From assembly GCA_902578265.1 (NCBI GenBank), contig CACHCA010000003.1:1-64000 (forward strand): a stretch of 64,000 nucleotides of DNA. Reading direction: 5' to 3'. Below are positions 8,743 to 17,333 of this stretch, piece after piece. The stretch's first letter is position 1, and every line of letters begins with the position of its first letter. Position numbers and translations under genes: made by a program. The stretch is from an uncultured Pelagibacteraceae bacterium. GTDB taxonomy: Bacteria; Pseudomonadota; Alphaproteobacteria; Pelagibacterales; Pelagibacteraceae. The notes beneath the pieces were generated by a model, which was not told the origin of the DNA, made no database searches, and was given only the letters and a program-made list of their open reading frames with translations.

Positions 8743-8764
8743 AAAAAAGGGGGCCGAAGCCCCC
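8743..8764 (-). terminator. Intrinsic terminator/attenuator between dctP and dctQM
   Basis: On the minus strand GGGGGC pairs perfectly with GCCCCC around a TTCG loop and is followed by six T (8748-8743). It is an unusually GC-rich element for this AT-rich region. Placed between the binding-protein gene and the membrane genes, it probably stops most transcripts after dctP and protects the dctP 3' end, so the binding protein is made in excess. Confidence 0.9.
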
Positions 8765-8787
8765 TAATTAAAATTTGTAAAAGTTAA

Positions 8788-9945
8788 TTATATCTTAACT
8801 TTTGCAATTGGACCAAACTCATTTTCATATGCAAGTTTGTAATTAGGCTGATTCATCAGCAAGTACTTCATTACTCTCTTCGCATAAGATTTTTGAGAAT
8901 CAACAACTTTCTTAAAGAAAGGATCTTTCTTATTAAAGTCACCAATTACTTTGTCCCAACCTTTTAATTGTTGAGCCAAAATCTCATCTGAAGTTTGGTA
9001 AACATTTACTTTATGCTCATTCATCAACTTAGCTAAGTCAGCTGAGTATCTTACTAAAGCTTTAAAGTAGTTATCACTGTTTGCAGCATAAGCAGCATTT
9101 TTCAATATCGCTTGGTGCGCAGGTGATAAACTATTATATGTTTTTTTGTTAACTGGAATCTCAAACATCTCTTGAGATTGGTGGAAGCTTCCTAAGTGAT
9201 AGTGCTTAGAAACATCTTGCATACCAAATTGAGAGTCTGAAGTTGGGTTGTTAAACTCAGCAGCTTCAATCAAACCAGTTTTCATAGCTGGCTGAATTTC
9301 ACCACCTGGTAATTGTCTAACTACCATTCCCATTGCAGTCAAAACGTTAGTCGCTAGACCAACTGTTCTGTACTTCATACCTTTAACATCAGATACTTTT
9401 GTTACGTTCTTTTTGAACCAACCAAAAGGCTGTGCTGGCATAGGCATATGGAAAAAACCAATGTAATCGAAACCTACTTTTGCAAGAGTTTCATCATACA
9501 GTTTTCTTCCTCCGCCATACTCCATCCATCCCATAACTTCTTGAGATGACATACCGTATGAAGGACCAGTTCCAAATAATGATGCAGCTGGATTTTTACC
9601 ATACCAATATGCAGTCACCCAGTGACCCATATCTACTACACCAGAACTTACTGCTTGTCCGATTTCTGAAGTCTTTACGACTGCTCCAACTGGTTGAAGA
9701 TCAATCTTAAGTGTACCTCCAGACATCTCATCTACCATTTTGCAGTAGTCACCGGCCATTTCAAAAAAGATGTTTGCTCCACTTGGCCATGCAGCTTGCA
9801 TCTTTAAAGTTTTATGACCGCCAGCAGTTGCTATGTTTGGCATTGCAACCGCAGCTGCAGCTACAGCACCAGCTTTAGCAGCAGTTTTAAAGAACTTACG
9901 TCTTGAAGATGTTTTCACCTTCAATGATTTATTTTCTTTTGTCAT
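8788..9945 (-). CDS. dctP: TRAP transporter substrate-binding protein (DctP/TakP-like)
   Basis: A periplasmic solute receptor of 385 residues. The N-terminus carries a twin-arginine-type signal (SRRKFFKTAAKAG, residues 14-26) ending in an ANA-like site near 42. The body resembles the TakP/mannitol-lactate branch of DctP, which includes receptors for 2-oxo and 2-hydroxy acids: QAAWPSG near the N-terminus, LPGGEIQPAMKTGLIEA and AAEFNNPTSD in the middle. The ATG is preceded by AGGAG (9955-9951) with five-base spacing, one of the clearest ribosome sites here. Enzyme neighbours point to lactate, glycolate or pyruvate, but the ligand is inferred. Confidence 0.92.
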   Translation of the reverse strand: MTKENKSLKVKTSSRRKFFKTAAKAGAVAAAAVAMPNIATAGGHKTLKMQAAWPSGANIFFEMAGDYCKMVDEMSGGTLKIDLQPVGAVVKTSEIGQAVSSGVVDMGHWVTAYWYGKNPAASLFGTGPSYGMSSQEVMGWMEYGGGRKLYDETLAKVGFDYIGFFHMPMPAQPFGWFKKNVTKVSDVKGMKYRTVGLATNVLTAMGMVVRQLPGGEIQPAMKTGLIEAAEFNNPTSDSQFGMQDVSKHYHLGSFHQSQEMFEIPVNKKTYNSLSPAHQAILKNAAYAANSDNYFKALVRYSADLAKLMNEHKVNVYQTSDEILAQQLKGWDKVIGDFNKKDPFFKKVVDSQKSYAKRVMKYLLMNQPNYKLAYENEFGPIAKVKI

Positions 9946-9950
9946 TATTA

Positions 9951-9955
9951 CTCCT
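9951..9955 (-). promoter_or_regulatory. Ribosome binding site of dctP
   Basis: AGGAG on the minus strand, five bases before the ATG at 9945. Most genes in the window have no such clear Shine-Dalgarno sequence, which fits high expression of the binding protein. Confidence 0.7.
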
Positions 9956-10063
9956 ATTAAAGTTAATTAACTCGATCAATTTAAGCACAGATTCAATTTA
10001 GAGTCTTTCCAAAAAATGGGGTAGATGTCGCAGAATTTAAATTAATTTCAATCTGAAGTAGAA

Positions 10064-11017
10064 TTAATTTACTTTATTTGTGCAATTTCCAGTCTTGAAG
10101 AACTCGTCAATATTATCTATCGCAAGGTTTGCCATAGCAATTCTAGTGTCTTTAGTTGCACTGCCTAAGTGGGGTAAAATAAAAGCTGATTTGATCTTTA
10201 AGTATCCTGGATTTAAGTTTGGCTCATTCTTGTAAACATCAAGTCCTGCAGCATAAATTTTTCGTCTATTAAGTGCATCTATCAACGCATCATCATCAAC
10301 TATATCACCTCTTGCTACATTAGTAATTACTGCTCCTTTAGGGAAATACTCAACTGTCTCTTTGTTTATCATATTTTCAGTCTCTTTTGTTGCTGGACAA
10401 CAAATAGATAAAACATCAGACACTGAAAAAAGACTTTTCAAATTGTCATGATAAATGGCACCTTGCTCTTTTTCCTCGCTCAGTTTTGACCGGTTATGAT
10501 AGTGAATAATCATTCCTAATGATTTTGCAATCCTTGCAATTTTTTGTCCAATTCTGCCCATTCCTAAAACTCCAAGCCTTGTTCCAGTTAATTGTTTACC
10601 AATCAGATAATCTGCAGACCATTTCCATCCACCCTCTCTGGCAGATTCAATTCCTTCTGCAGCTCTTCTACATGCGCCCAATATTAAGAGAATACCAATC
10701 TCAGCTGTTGCATCTGATAAAACTTCAGGTGTATTAGTAACTACAATTCCTCTTTTTTTTGCTGCCTCCAAATCTATATTTCCAAAACCGACTGCAAAAT
10801 TTGAAATAATTTTTATTGTATCTGGCAACTTATCAATAGTCTCTTTATCCATCTTATCGGTTAAAGAGGATAGTATGCCGTCACATCCTTGGCTCATCTC
10901 TATAACTTTTGATTGTGAGTATAGCTCATCGTTAGAATTGAATATTGGATCAAATGTTTTTGAAGCCTTGTCTTCACTTTCTTTGATTAATTTTCTTGTA
11001 ATCAAAATTTTTTTCAT
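10064..11017 (-). CDS. D-2-hydroxyacid dehydrogenase (glyoxylate/hydroxypyruvate reductase-like)
   Basis: An NAD(P)-dependent reductase of 317 residues with the order typical of the family: substrate domain, then the nucleotide fold with GVLGMGRIGQ, the catalytic arginine in NVARGDIVDD, a glutamate in KNEPNLN and the histidine in LPHLGSAT. The LPHLGSAT version is the one found in glyoxylate/hydroxypyruvate reductases (GRHPR), rather than phosphoglycerate dehydrogenase. It is followed upstream by a GlcD-type oxidase gene 12 bp away, so the two probably act on the same small acids. Confidence 0.88.
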   Translation of the reverse strand: MKKILITRKLIKESEDKASKTFDPIFNSNDELYSQSKVIEMSQGCDGILSSLTDKMDKETIDKLPDTIKIISNFAVGFGNIDLEAAKKRGIVVTNTPEVLSDATAEIGILLILGACRRAAEGIESAREGGWKWSADYLIGKQLTGTRLGVLGMGRIGQKIARIAKSLGMIIHYHNRSKLSEEKEQGAIYHDNLKSLFSVSDVLSICCPATKETENMINKETVEYFPKGAVITNVARGDIVDDDALIDALNRRKIYAAGLDVYKNEPNLNPGYLKIKSAFILPHLGSATKDTRIAMANLAIDNIDEFFKTGNCTNKVN

Positions 11018-11029
11018 AAAATATTTTTG

Positions 11030-12403
11030 TTAATTAAGATCAAATATCTTGCCTGGATTCATTATATTGTTTTGATCAATACTTCTTTTAATTAATTTCA
11101 TAACAGGAATGTTGTCTCCATGCTCTTTTAAAAGATATTCTTTTTTATGAAGGCCTACACCATGTTCTCCTGTAATCGTTCCTTTAAGTTCTAAAGCCTT
11201 TTTTATTAATAAATCGTTAAATTCTCTTATCTTTTTATACATTTCCTTTTTTTCAGGATCAAATGGTAACAATACATGAAAATTTCCATCTCCTAAGTGG
11301 CCCACCATTGGAGCTCTAAGTCCAAACTTTTTAGCTTGTTCCTCTGCATAATTTACACATTCTGTTATATTTGAGATAGGTAAACACACATCTGTTGAAT
11401 AAACTCTTCCATTATTTATCAAGGCTTTTACAGAATAATAGACGTCCCATCTTGCTCGCCATAGTTTATTTCTTTCCTCTAAATCTTTTGCCCATTTAAA
11501 AGAGCTTCCATTATTATCTTTAGATATTTCCTCAACTATTTTGATATTTTCATTATTAGATAATTCGGATCCATGAAATTCAAAAAATAATGTTGGCGTT
11601 TCCTCAATATCTTTTAATTTTGAATAATTTATACTTATTCCCATTTGGTCTTTATTTAACATTTCAATTCTTGCAATTGGGACTCCATATTGAATAACTT
11701 GTTGCGCAGTTTGAACTGCTTTTTCTAAAGTTGGGAAGTGACAGACAGCTGACATTATACTCTCTGGTATAGGAGAAAGTCTTAATTGAACTTCCGTTAT
11801 AACTCCTAAAGTTCCTTCAGAACCAATAAATAAATTAGTTAGATTATAACCCGCTGAGGTTTTTTTCGTTCTTCCTCCTGTGTTTATAATATCTCCATTA
11901 GGCAAAACAACAGTCAAACCAGTAATTACAGTTTTCATAGTGCCGTATTTAACCGCCATTGTTCCTGAAGCCGATGTGGAAGCCATACCTCCGATCGCTG
12001 CATTAGCACCTGGATCAATTGGAAAAAAGACACCATCCTCTCTAAGATATTCATTTAATTGTTCTTTTGTAACACAGGCTTGCACTCTACAATCGAAGTC
12101 CTCAGCATTAACACTTAAAATTTTATTCATTTTTTCAAGGCTTATGGTTATCCCTTTTTCATTACCAACCACATTACCCTCTAAAGAGGTGCCTGTACCA
12201 AATGGTACTACAGGAATTTTATGTTCATTACATAGTCTTAATATTTGTGAAACCTCCTGATTAGTTTCTGGAAATACTACAGCTTTTGATAAAATTGGAT
12301 CATAAGTGTCTTCACCTCTGGCATAATTTGTTCTCGTGGATACAGAGGTTGAAAATCTTCCATTAAAAATTTTTTTAAGTTCAGCTTGTACTTGATCGTT
12401 CAT
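11030..12403 (-). CDS. FAD-linked D-2-hydroxyacid oxidase/dehydrogenase (GlcD/Dld type)
   Basis: A 457-residue flavoprotein that would oxidise D-lactate, glycolate or a related 2-hydroxy acid and pass electrons to the respiratory chain. The FAD-binding type 4 domain has VPFGTGTSLEGN (about 66-77) and the C-terminal oxidase domain has VGHLGDGNFH and GEHGVGLHKKEY, all hallmarks of GlcD/D-lactate dehydrogenase (cytochrome). No glcE or glcF lies beside it, so a single-subunit D-lactate dehydrogenase is more likely than glycolate oxidase. Confidence 0.9.
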   Translation of the reverse strand: MNDQVQAELKKIFNGRFSTSVSTRTNYARGEDTYDPILSKAVVFPETNQEVSQILRLCNEHKIPVVPFGTGTSLEGNVVGNEKGITISLEKMNKILSVNAEDFDCRVQACVTKEQLNEYLREDGVFFPIDPGANAAIGGMASTSASGTMAVKYGTMKTVITGLTVVLPNGDIINTGGRTKKTSAGYNLTNLFIGSEGTLGVITEVQLRLSPIPESIMSAVCHFPTLEKAVQTAQQVIQYGVPIARIEMLNKDQMGISINYSKLKDIEETPTLFFEFHGSELSNNENIKIVEEISKDNNGSSFKWAKDLEERNKLWRARWDVYYSVKALINNGRVYSTDVCLPISNITECVNYAEEQAKKFGLRAPMVGHLGDGNFHVLLPFDPEKKEMYKKIREFNDLLIKKALELKGTITGEHGVGLHKKEYLLKEHGDNIPVMKLIKRSIDQNNIMNPGKIFDLN

Positions 12404-12442
12404 AAGAGGTGATATTAATAAATAATGCTAAAAAAATACACC

Positions 12443-13609
12443 TTATTTAGATAGCATTTTCTTTATATTTTCCAATGCTTGTGAAATATTATCTCTGGAT
12501 GCAGCAAAACTAAATCTAACATAATTTTGGCAAGTTTCACCAAAAGCTGATCCAGGGACTATTGCTACTCCTGCTTCATGCATTGCCTTTCGAGCAAACT
12601 CTGCACCATTCATGCCAGTGCCAATTACTTTTGGAAATGCATAAAAAGCACCTCCAGGTAAACTGCATTCTACACCTGGTAAATCATTTAACCCTTTATA
12701 AATCAAATCTCTTCTTTGAGTAAATTTTTCCATCATCGCATCAATCGAATCGTCTGGTCCATCTAAAGCAGCAATACCAGCAAATTGAGCTGCAGCATTA
12801 ACACATGAAACACTATTAATTAATAATTTATTAACATGTTCAACCAAATGTTCTGGCCAAAAACTCCAACCAAGTCTCCAACCAGTCATTGAATAAGCTT
12901 TACTCCATCCTTCCAATACAATTAATCTTTCTCTTAACTCTGGATAATTAAAAAATGTTGGCATTTCTTTTCCATCAAAGATTTGTCTACTATAAATTTC
13001 ATCACTAAGTATTGTTACATGAGGATGCTTCTTGAGACCATCAGCTAAAACATCAACATCTTTTTTCTCTACAAAGCTTCCAGTCGGATTATTAGGGTTT
13101 ATTAAAATTAATAGTCGAGTTTTATCTGTTATCATGGATAATATTTTATCTGGATCAAATTTTAAATCTTTATTTTCTGTTAAGTCATATGGAACTGATG
13201 TTGAGCCTGTGTAGTTTATCATTGACTCATAAATTGGAAAAGCGGGCGTTGGGTGTATAATTTCAGCTCCTGGTTCACCAAAGCATTGAATAGCATAACT
13301 CATTGTTGGTTTACCACCTGGCATGATTAAAATTCTCTCAAAATTGATATCAACGTTGTAACGTTTTTTTATCCATCTAGTTACAGCTTGACGACATTCA
13401 GGAATACCATTTGACATTACATATCCATGGTGACCATCATCAAGTGCTTTCTTAGCCGCTTCAACAACATGTTTGGGAGTTTTAAAATCTGGTTGTCCTA
13501 ATCCTAAATGGATCATCGGTTTTCCCTGAGCTTCTAATTTTTTAGCCTCTGCAAGAACAGTGAATGCGGACTCTGTGCCTAATCTTTCTAAACTTTTTGC
13601 TAATTTCAT
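12443..13609 (-). CDS. Class I/II pyridoxal-phosphate aminotransferase
   Basis: A 388-residue fold-type I aminotransferase. Seen: NPNNPTG (cofactor-binding asparagine), the Schiff-base lysine in EGWSKAYSMTGWRLGW, and the terminal arginine in YVRFSFA that binds the substrate carboxylate. It resembles aspartate/alanine-type aminotransferases. Its position between the D-lactate-type oxidase and two L-hydroxyacid oxidases suggests it links 2-oxo acids made by these enzymes (such as pyruvate or glyoxylate) with amino acids. Substrate is inferred. Confidence 0.9.
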   Translation of the reverse strand: MKLAKSLERLGTESAFTVLAEAKKLEAQGKPMIHLGLGQPDFKTPKHVVEAAKKALDDGHHGYVMSNGIPECRQAVTRWIKKRYNVDINFERILIMPGGKPTMSYAIQCFGEPGAEIIHPTPAFPIYESMINYTGSTSVPYDLTENKDLKFDPDKILSMITDKTRLLILINPNNPTGSFVEKKDVDVLADGLKKHPHVTILSDEIYSRQIFDGKEMPTFFNYPELRERLIVLEGWSKAYSMTGWRLGWSFWPEHLVEHVNKLLINSVSCVNAAAQFAGIAALDGPDDSIDAMMEKFTQRRDLIYKGLNDLPGVECSLPGGAFYAFPKVIGTGMNGAEFARKAMHEAGVAIVPGSAFGETCQNYVRFSFAASRDNISQALENIKKMLSK

Positions 13610-13619
13610 AATTTACCCT

Positions 13620-14771
13620 TTATTTTCTATAGATTAATTTTGAACTATTCAACTCTTTTAAATTTTTACAGCCCATTAAAACCATATTTCTATATATTTC
13701 ATCGTGCATATTTTTTAGCAAATGTTCAACACCTTGCTGTCCTCCTGCGGCTAAAGAGAACAAAAACATTTTCCCAAAACTACAGGCTTTTGCGCCCGCA
13801 GCAATTGCTTTTAACACATGAGTACCTCTTCTCACACCTCCATCTAAAATAATTTCTAACTTATCACCGACAGCATCAGAAATTGCCTTAACCTGATCAA
13901 AAGGGGACCTTGATCCATCTAGTTGTCTTCCACCATGATTTGAAATCATTATAGCTGTACAGCCAATATCAATAGCTTTCTTAGCATCTTCAACTGACAT
14001 AACTCCTTTAAGAGCAAAAGGTCCATTCCATTTTTTTGCACAATACTCTGCATCCTTCCATCCCATTAAAGGATCATATTGCTCATTAATGTATTCAATT
14101 ACTGATTTTGCAATATTAGTTCCTTTATCTGTTTTTTTTTTTACGTTTGAGAGTTCAAATTTTTTTCCAGTTAAATAATTAAATACCCAGCTTGGTCTCA
14201 TTGCAAAGCTCATCAAGCTTTGAAAAGTAAGTTTTGGAGGCGTTGTAAACCCGGTTCTGTGATCCTTTTCTCTGTTACCTGCAACCAAAGTATCAACTGT
14301 CAGGCACATAGCATCAAATCCAGATCTTCTAGATCTATCAATCAGGTCGTCAGTTATTGATTGATCTTTATGAACATAAAGTTGAAATAATTTTGGACCG
14401 CTAGAAATATTAGATATCTCTTCAATTGAGTTATTACTCATAGATGACATACTGTAAAATGTTCCAAATTTTTCTGCTGCTCTGGCTGAAGCTTTATCAC
14501 CATCAACATGATAAAGTCTTTGCATTGCAGCTGGAGAGAGAAAAATAGGCATATCTATTTTTCTTCCAAACAGAGTTGTTGATAAGTCAGGTTTACCAAC
14601 TTTGGCCAGAACGTTTGGCACTAAATCACACTCATTAAATGAATCTGTATTTCTTCTAAGAGTGGACTCATCGTCAGATCCTCCATCTATATAATGAAAA
14701 ATTGGTGATGGAAGTTTTTTTTTTGCTAGTTTTCTAAAATCGTCAAAGTTATAGCAATTCTTTAAACTCAC
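13620..14771 (-). CDS. FMN-dependent alpha-hydroxyacid oxidase/dehydrogenase (LldD family), copy 2
   Basis: A 383-residue TIM-barrel flavoprotein of the L-lactate dehydrogenase/glycolate oxidase family. The active-site set is intact: Tyr in FHYIDGG, Tyr in FQLYVHKD, Asp in LTVDT, Lys in FALKGVMS, and His/Arg in SNHGGRQLDG. Its GTG start overlaps the TAG stop of the upstream paralogue (TAGTG), so the pair is translationally coupled. It is clearly related to that neighbour along the whole length but differs in the loop after KLTFQSL. The specific acid is not known. Confidence 0.92.
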   Translation of the reverse strand: MSLKNCYNFDDFRKLAKKKLPSPIFHYIDGGSDDESTLRRNTDSFNECDLVPNVLAKVGKPDLSTTLFGRKIDMPIFLSPAAMQRLYHVDGDKASARAAEKFGTFYSMSSMSNNSIEEISNISSGPKLFQLYVHKDQSITDDLIDRSRRSGFDAMCLTVDTLVAGNREKDHRTGFTTPPKLTFQSLMSFAMRPSWVFNYLTGKKFELSNVKKKTDKGTNIAKSVIEYINEQYDPLMGWKDAEYCAKKWNGPFALKGVMSVEDAKKAIDIGCTAIMISNHGGRQLDGSRSPFDQVKAISDAVGDKLEIILDGGVRRGTHVLKAIAAGAKACSFGKMFLFSLAAGGQQGVEHLLKNMHDEIYRNMVLMGCKNLKELNSSKLIYRK

Positions 14772-15922
14772 TATTTTCTAAATCTTAAATTACTTCTATT
14801 TAAATCACTTATCTTGGTACACCCCATAAGTTTCATATCACGAACTAATTCAGCTTTATATTTTTCTAAAGCTCTTTCGACACCTGCTTGACCTCCAGCT
14901 GCTAAAGCATAAAGATATAATCTTCCACCTGAACAAGCCTTAGCACCTAATGATAATGCTTTAAGCATATGAGTACCTCTATGAATTCCACCTTCACAAA
15001 TGACATCTAATTTATCACCAACTGCATCAACAATTTCTGCAAGTTGATCAAAAGGCGCTCTAGATCCATCTAACTGTCTTCCGCCATGATTTGATACCAT
15101 TATACCTGTGCATCCTATGTCTACTGCTCTTTTTGCATCTTCAACACTCATAATTCCTTTGAGAGCGAAATGACCTCCCCATTTAGAACAAAGATTTTCA
15201 GCATCTTTCCAATTCATAGATTGATCAAGCATAGTTGAAAAATAATTTCCAATTGATGAGTTAACATCGGTACCTTCTTTCACAAAATCTTGTAAATGAG
15301 GTAATTCAAACTTACCTTTTGTTAGATAATTAATTCCCCACATCGGTTTAGTAGCAAAACTATATAAACTTGCTAAAGTTAACTTTGGTGGAGAGGTAAA
15401 TCCTGTTCTTAAGTCTCTCTCTCTATTTCCTCCAGTAATAGTATCAACTGTTAATGCCATCACATCAAAATTTGCTGCTTTAGCTCTTTCCAAACAAGAG
15501 TCGTTTAAACCCCTATCTTTATGAAAGTAAAACTGAAACATTTTAGGTGTATCAATCATTGAAGAAATTTCCTCAACACTAACTGTGGCTAGAGCAGAGA
15601 CACCAAACATTGTATTAAACTTTTTTGCTGCTTTTCCAACTGCTCTTTCTCCATCGTAATGAAAAAGTCTCTGTAAAGCTGTTGGTGATAAATAAAAAGG
15701 TAAATCTAATTTTTTTCCAAATATTGTGGTGGATAAGTCAACTTCTTCAACTCCTCTCAAAACATTAGGAACTAAATCCACATCATCGAATGCACTAGTA
15801 TTTCTAGCATATGTAACTTCATCATCTGCTGCACCATCAATATAATGAAAGATTGGCGATGGTAACCTTTTTTGAGCTAATTTTCTAAAATCACTAAAGT
15901 TGTGACAATCTTTTAAATTCAT
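14771..15922 (-). CDS. FMN-dependent alpha-hydroxyacid oxidase/dehydrogenase (LldD family), copy 1
   Basis: The first of two tandem 383-residue paralogues. It has the same active-site residues (FHYIDGA, FQFYFHKD, LTVDT, FALKGIMS, SNHGGRQLDG). The extra segment after the fourth strand resembles the membrane-associated loop of L-lactate dehydrogenases. It starts 8 bp after the stop of nothing in the same operon, since the PagL-like gene lies 8 bp downstream of its start on the same strand upstream side. Two full-length copies of one size suggest a duplication followed by divergence in substrate preference. Confidence 0.92.
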   Translation of the reverse strand: MNLKDCHNFSDFRKLAQKRLPSPIFHYIDGAADDEVTYARNTSAFDDVDLVPNVLRGVEEVDLSTTIFGKKLDLPFYLSPTALQRLFHYDGERAVGKAAKKFNTMFGVSALATVSVEEISSMIDTPKMFQFYFHKDRGLNDSCLERAKAANFDVMALTVDTITGGNRERDLRTGFTSPPKLTLASLYSFATKPMWGINYLTKGKFELPHLQDFVKEGTDVNSSIGNYFSTMLDQSMNWKDAENLCSKWGGHFALKGIMSVEDAKRAVDIGCTGIMVSNHGGRQLDGSRAPFDQLAEIVDAVGDKLDVICEGGIHRGTHMLKALSLGAKACSGGRLYLYALAAGGQAGVERALEKYKAELVRDMKLMGCTKISDLNRSNLRFRK

Positions 15923-15930
15923 GGTTTCTC

Positions 15931-16440
15931 TTAAAACTTTTTGAGGAAATTAAACATATAACTATTTGCCCCAGGATTTTTATCCCCTAAACTTGCATTA
16001 GATACATGATTATATGATACGGCAAAATTTGTTGTATCAGTGGTTTTATAAGAAAGCTGTAATTCTGACTTAAATTCAAGAAGATGCCCAAGATCCTTTC
16101 CATCCCCTTCATGGTAAAGTCCGGGAGTAAAGCTTGGAGTCAAAAAAAATGGGCCCATGTTCATATTCCACTCAACACCTGTATAAATATAAGCAGCCGA
16201 ATTGGCAGTTATGAAACCTCCGGTAATAGGCGAAATATTTCCTAAAAATGTATTTCTATTTAAATTTTCATTTTGGTGCTGGAAGCCAAGCAATGCCGCT
16301 TTTTGTTTGTGATCACTAAAATCAAAATTCCCAAGGTATAAATTAAATTGATGATTATTATCATCAATATCGGTGTCCCCAATTAATTTTGAAGGCAAAG
16401 TTAAAATTAATAAAACTAAAAAAATTTTTTTGAAAATCAT
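15931..16440 (-). CDS. PagL-like (acyloxyacyl hydrolase/lipid A deacylase family) outer membrane protein
   Basis: A 169-residue protein with a signal peptide (cleavage near residue 21) and alternating hydrophobic/polar strands that fit a small outer membrane beta-barrel. The C-terminal part has YNHVSNASLG followed by NPGANSYMF and a terminal phenylalanine, matching the His-X-Ser-Asn region of PagL-type lipid A 3-O-deacylases. The residue where PagL has its catalytic Glu (twelve after the Ser) appears to be Asn here. It may therefore be a relative with altered activity. Assignment is by motif only. It sits between the oxidase genes and ccmH without an obvious functional link. Confidence 0.6.
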   Translation of the reverse strand: MIFKKIFLVLLILTLPSKLIGDTDIDDNNHQFNLYLGNFDFSDHKQKAALLGFQHQNENLNRNTFLGNISPITGGFITANSAAYIYTGVEWNMNMGPFFLTPSFTPGLYHEGDGKDLGHLLEFKSELQLSYKTTDTTNFAVSYNHVSNASLGDKNPGANSYMFNFLKKF

Positions 16441-16455
16441 TTTTCCTTATTAAAA

Positions 16456-16818
16456 TTATTTTTTATTATAAAACTTTTTAATGATTATTGCACCACCTGC
16501 TAAGAATATCAAGATAGGCAATAACCATAAAAAATAGGTATTTCTGTTGAAAACTGGATCATACAATATCCATTCTCCATATTTCATTTTTAAAAAACTG
16601 TATATTTGTTCCTCATTTAAACCTTCTTGGATTTTATTTTTAATAACTAACTTTAGACTTATCGCAAATTCTGAATCTGAGTCGTAAACTGACTGGCCTT
16701 GACAAATTAAGCATCTTAAATTTTTTGCTATTTTATTTTCAGTTTTAATTTCATCTGCCTTTAAAAAATTAAAATTTAAAATTGTAGCAACAATCAAAAA
16801 TATATGAATAAATTTCAT
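16456..16818 (-). CDS. ccmH: Cytochrome c maturation protein CcmH (CycL)
   Basis: CcmH is a periplasmic thiol protein that reduces or holds apocytochrome c for heme ligation. The 120-residue protein has a signal peptide (about 1-21), the LRCLICQGQS motif with Cys36 and Cys39, and a single C-terminal membrane anchor (about 96-114), the normal short alphaproteobacterial form. Its ATG overlaps the ccmG stop by four bases. The CcmI-type TPR part is absent and no ccmI is adjacent. Confidence 0.95.
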   Translation of the reverse strand: MKFIHIFLIVATILNFNFLKADEIKTENKIAKNLRCLICQGQSVYDSDSEFAISLKLVIKNKIQEGLNEEQIYSFLKMKYGEWILYDPVFNRNTYFLWLLPILIFLAGGAIIIKKFYNKK

Positions 16819-17333
16819 CTAATTATTTTCTGAATTTCTAACAAATCCTTATTGTTTATTGGTCCAATAAATCTTTTTATAATTTTATTTTGATATACTA
16901 AAAAACTTTCTGGCACCCCATAAGCTCCCCATTCGATTGATGCTGTACCATCTTTATCTGATACAATTATATCGTAAGGATTTCCCAAATCTTTTAAAAA
17001 ACTTGAGGCGTTTTTTAAGTTATCTTTATAATTAAATCCTATTAATTCTATCCTGTCGTCTTTTTTTAATTTCATTAGAAATTCATGTTCCTCCTTACAA
17101 GGGATACACCATGATGCCCAAATATTTATAAAATAATAATCATTATCATTAAAAATTTTTTCTGAGATGACAATAGAATCATTCTCAAAAGATTTTAACT
17201 CGAATGATGGAACTTCTTTTTTAAGATTGGTGTCCGGAGTATAGATGCTTGAATTTTTTAAACCTTTGAAAAAAATTACAAAAGTAATTAAAAAAATTAG
17301 GATCAAAATTAATGGAATAAATTTAGATTTCAT
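16815..17333 (-). CDS. ccmG: Thiol:disulfide interchange protein CcmG (DsbE)
   Basis: A membrane-anchored thioredoxin-fold protein that reduces the cysteines of apocytochrome c or CcmH. The 172 residues comprise one N-terminal membrane helix (about 5-22), the active site WCIPC (75-79), and the cis-proline loop GVPESF. It overlaps ccmF by 11 bp and ccmH by 4 bp, in the order ccmF-G-H usual for alphaproteobacteria. Confidence 0.95.
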   Translation of the reverse strand: MKSKFIPLILILIFLITFVIFFKGLKNSSIYTPDTNLKKEVPSFELKSFENDSIVISEKIFNDNDYYFINIWASWCIPCKEEHEFLMKLKKDDRIELIGFNYKDNLKNASSFLKDLGNPYDIIVSDKDGTASIEWGAYGVPESFLVYQNKIIKRFIGPINNKDLLEIQKIIR

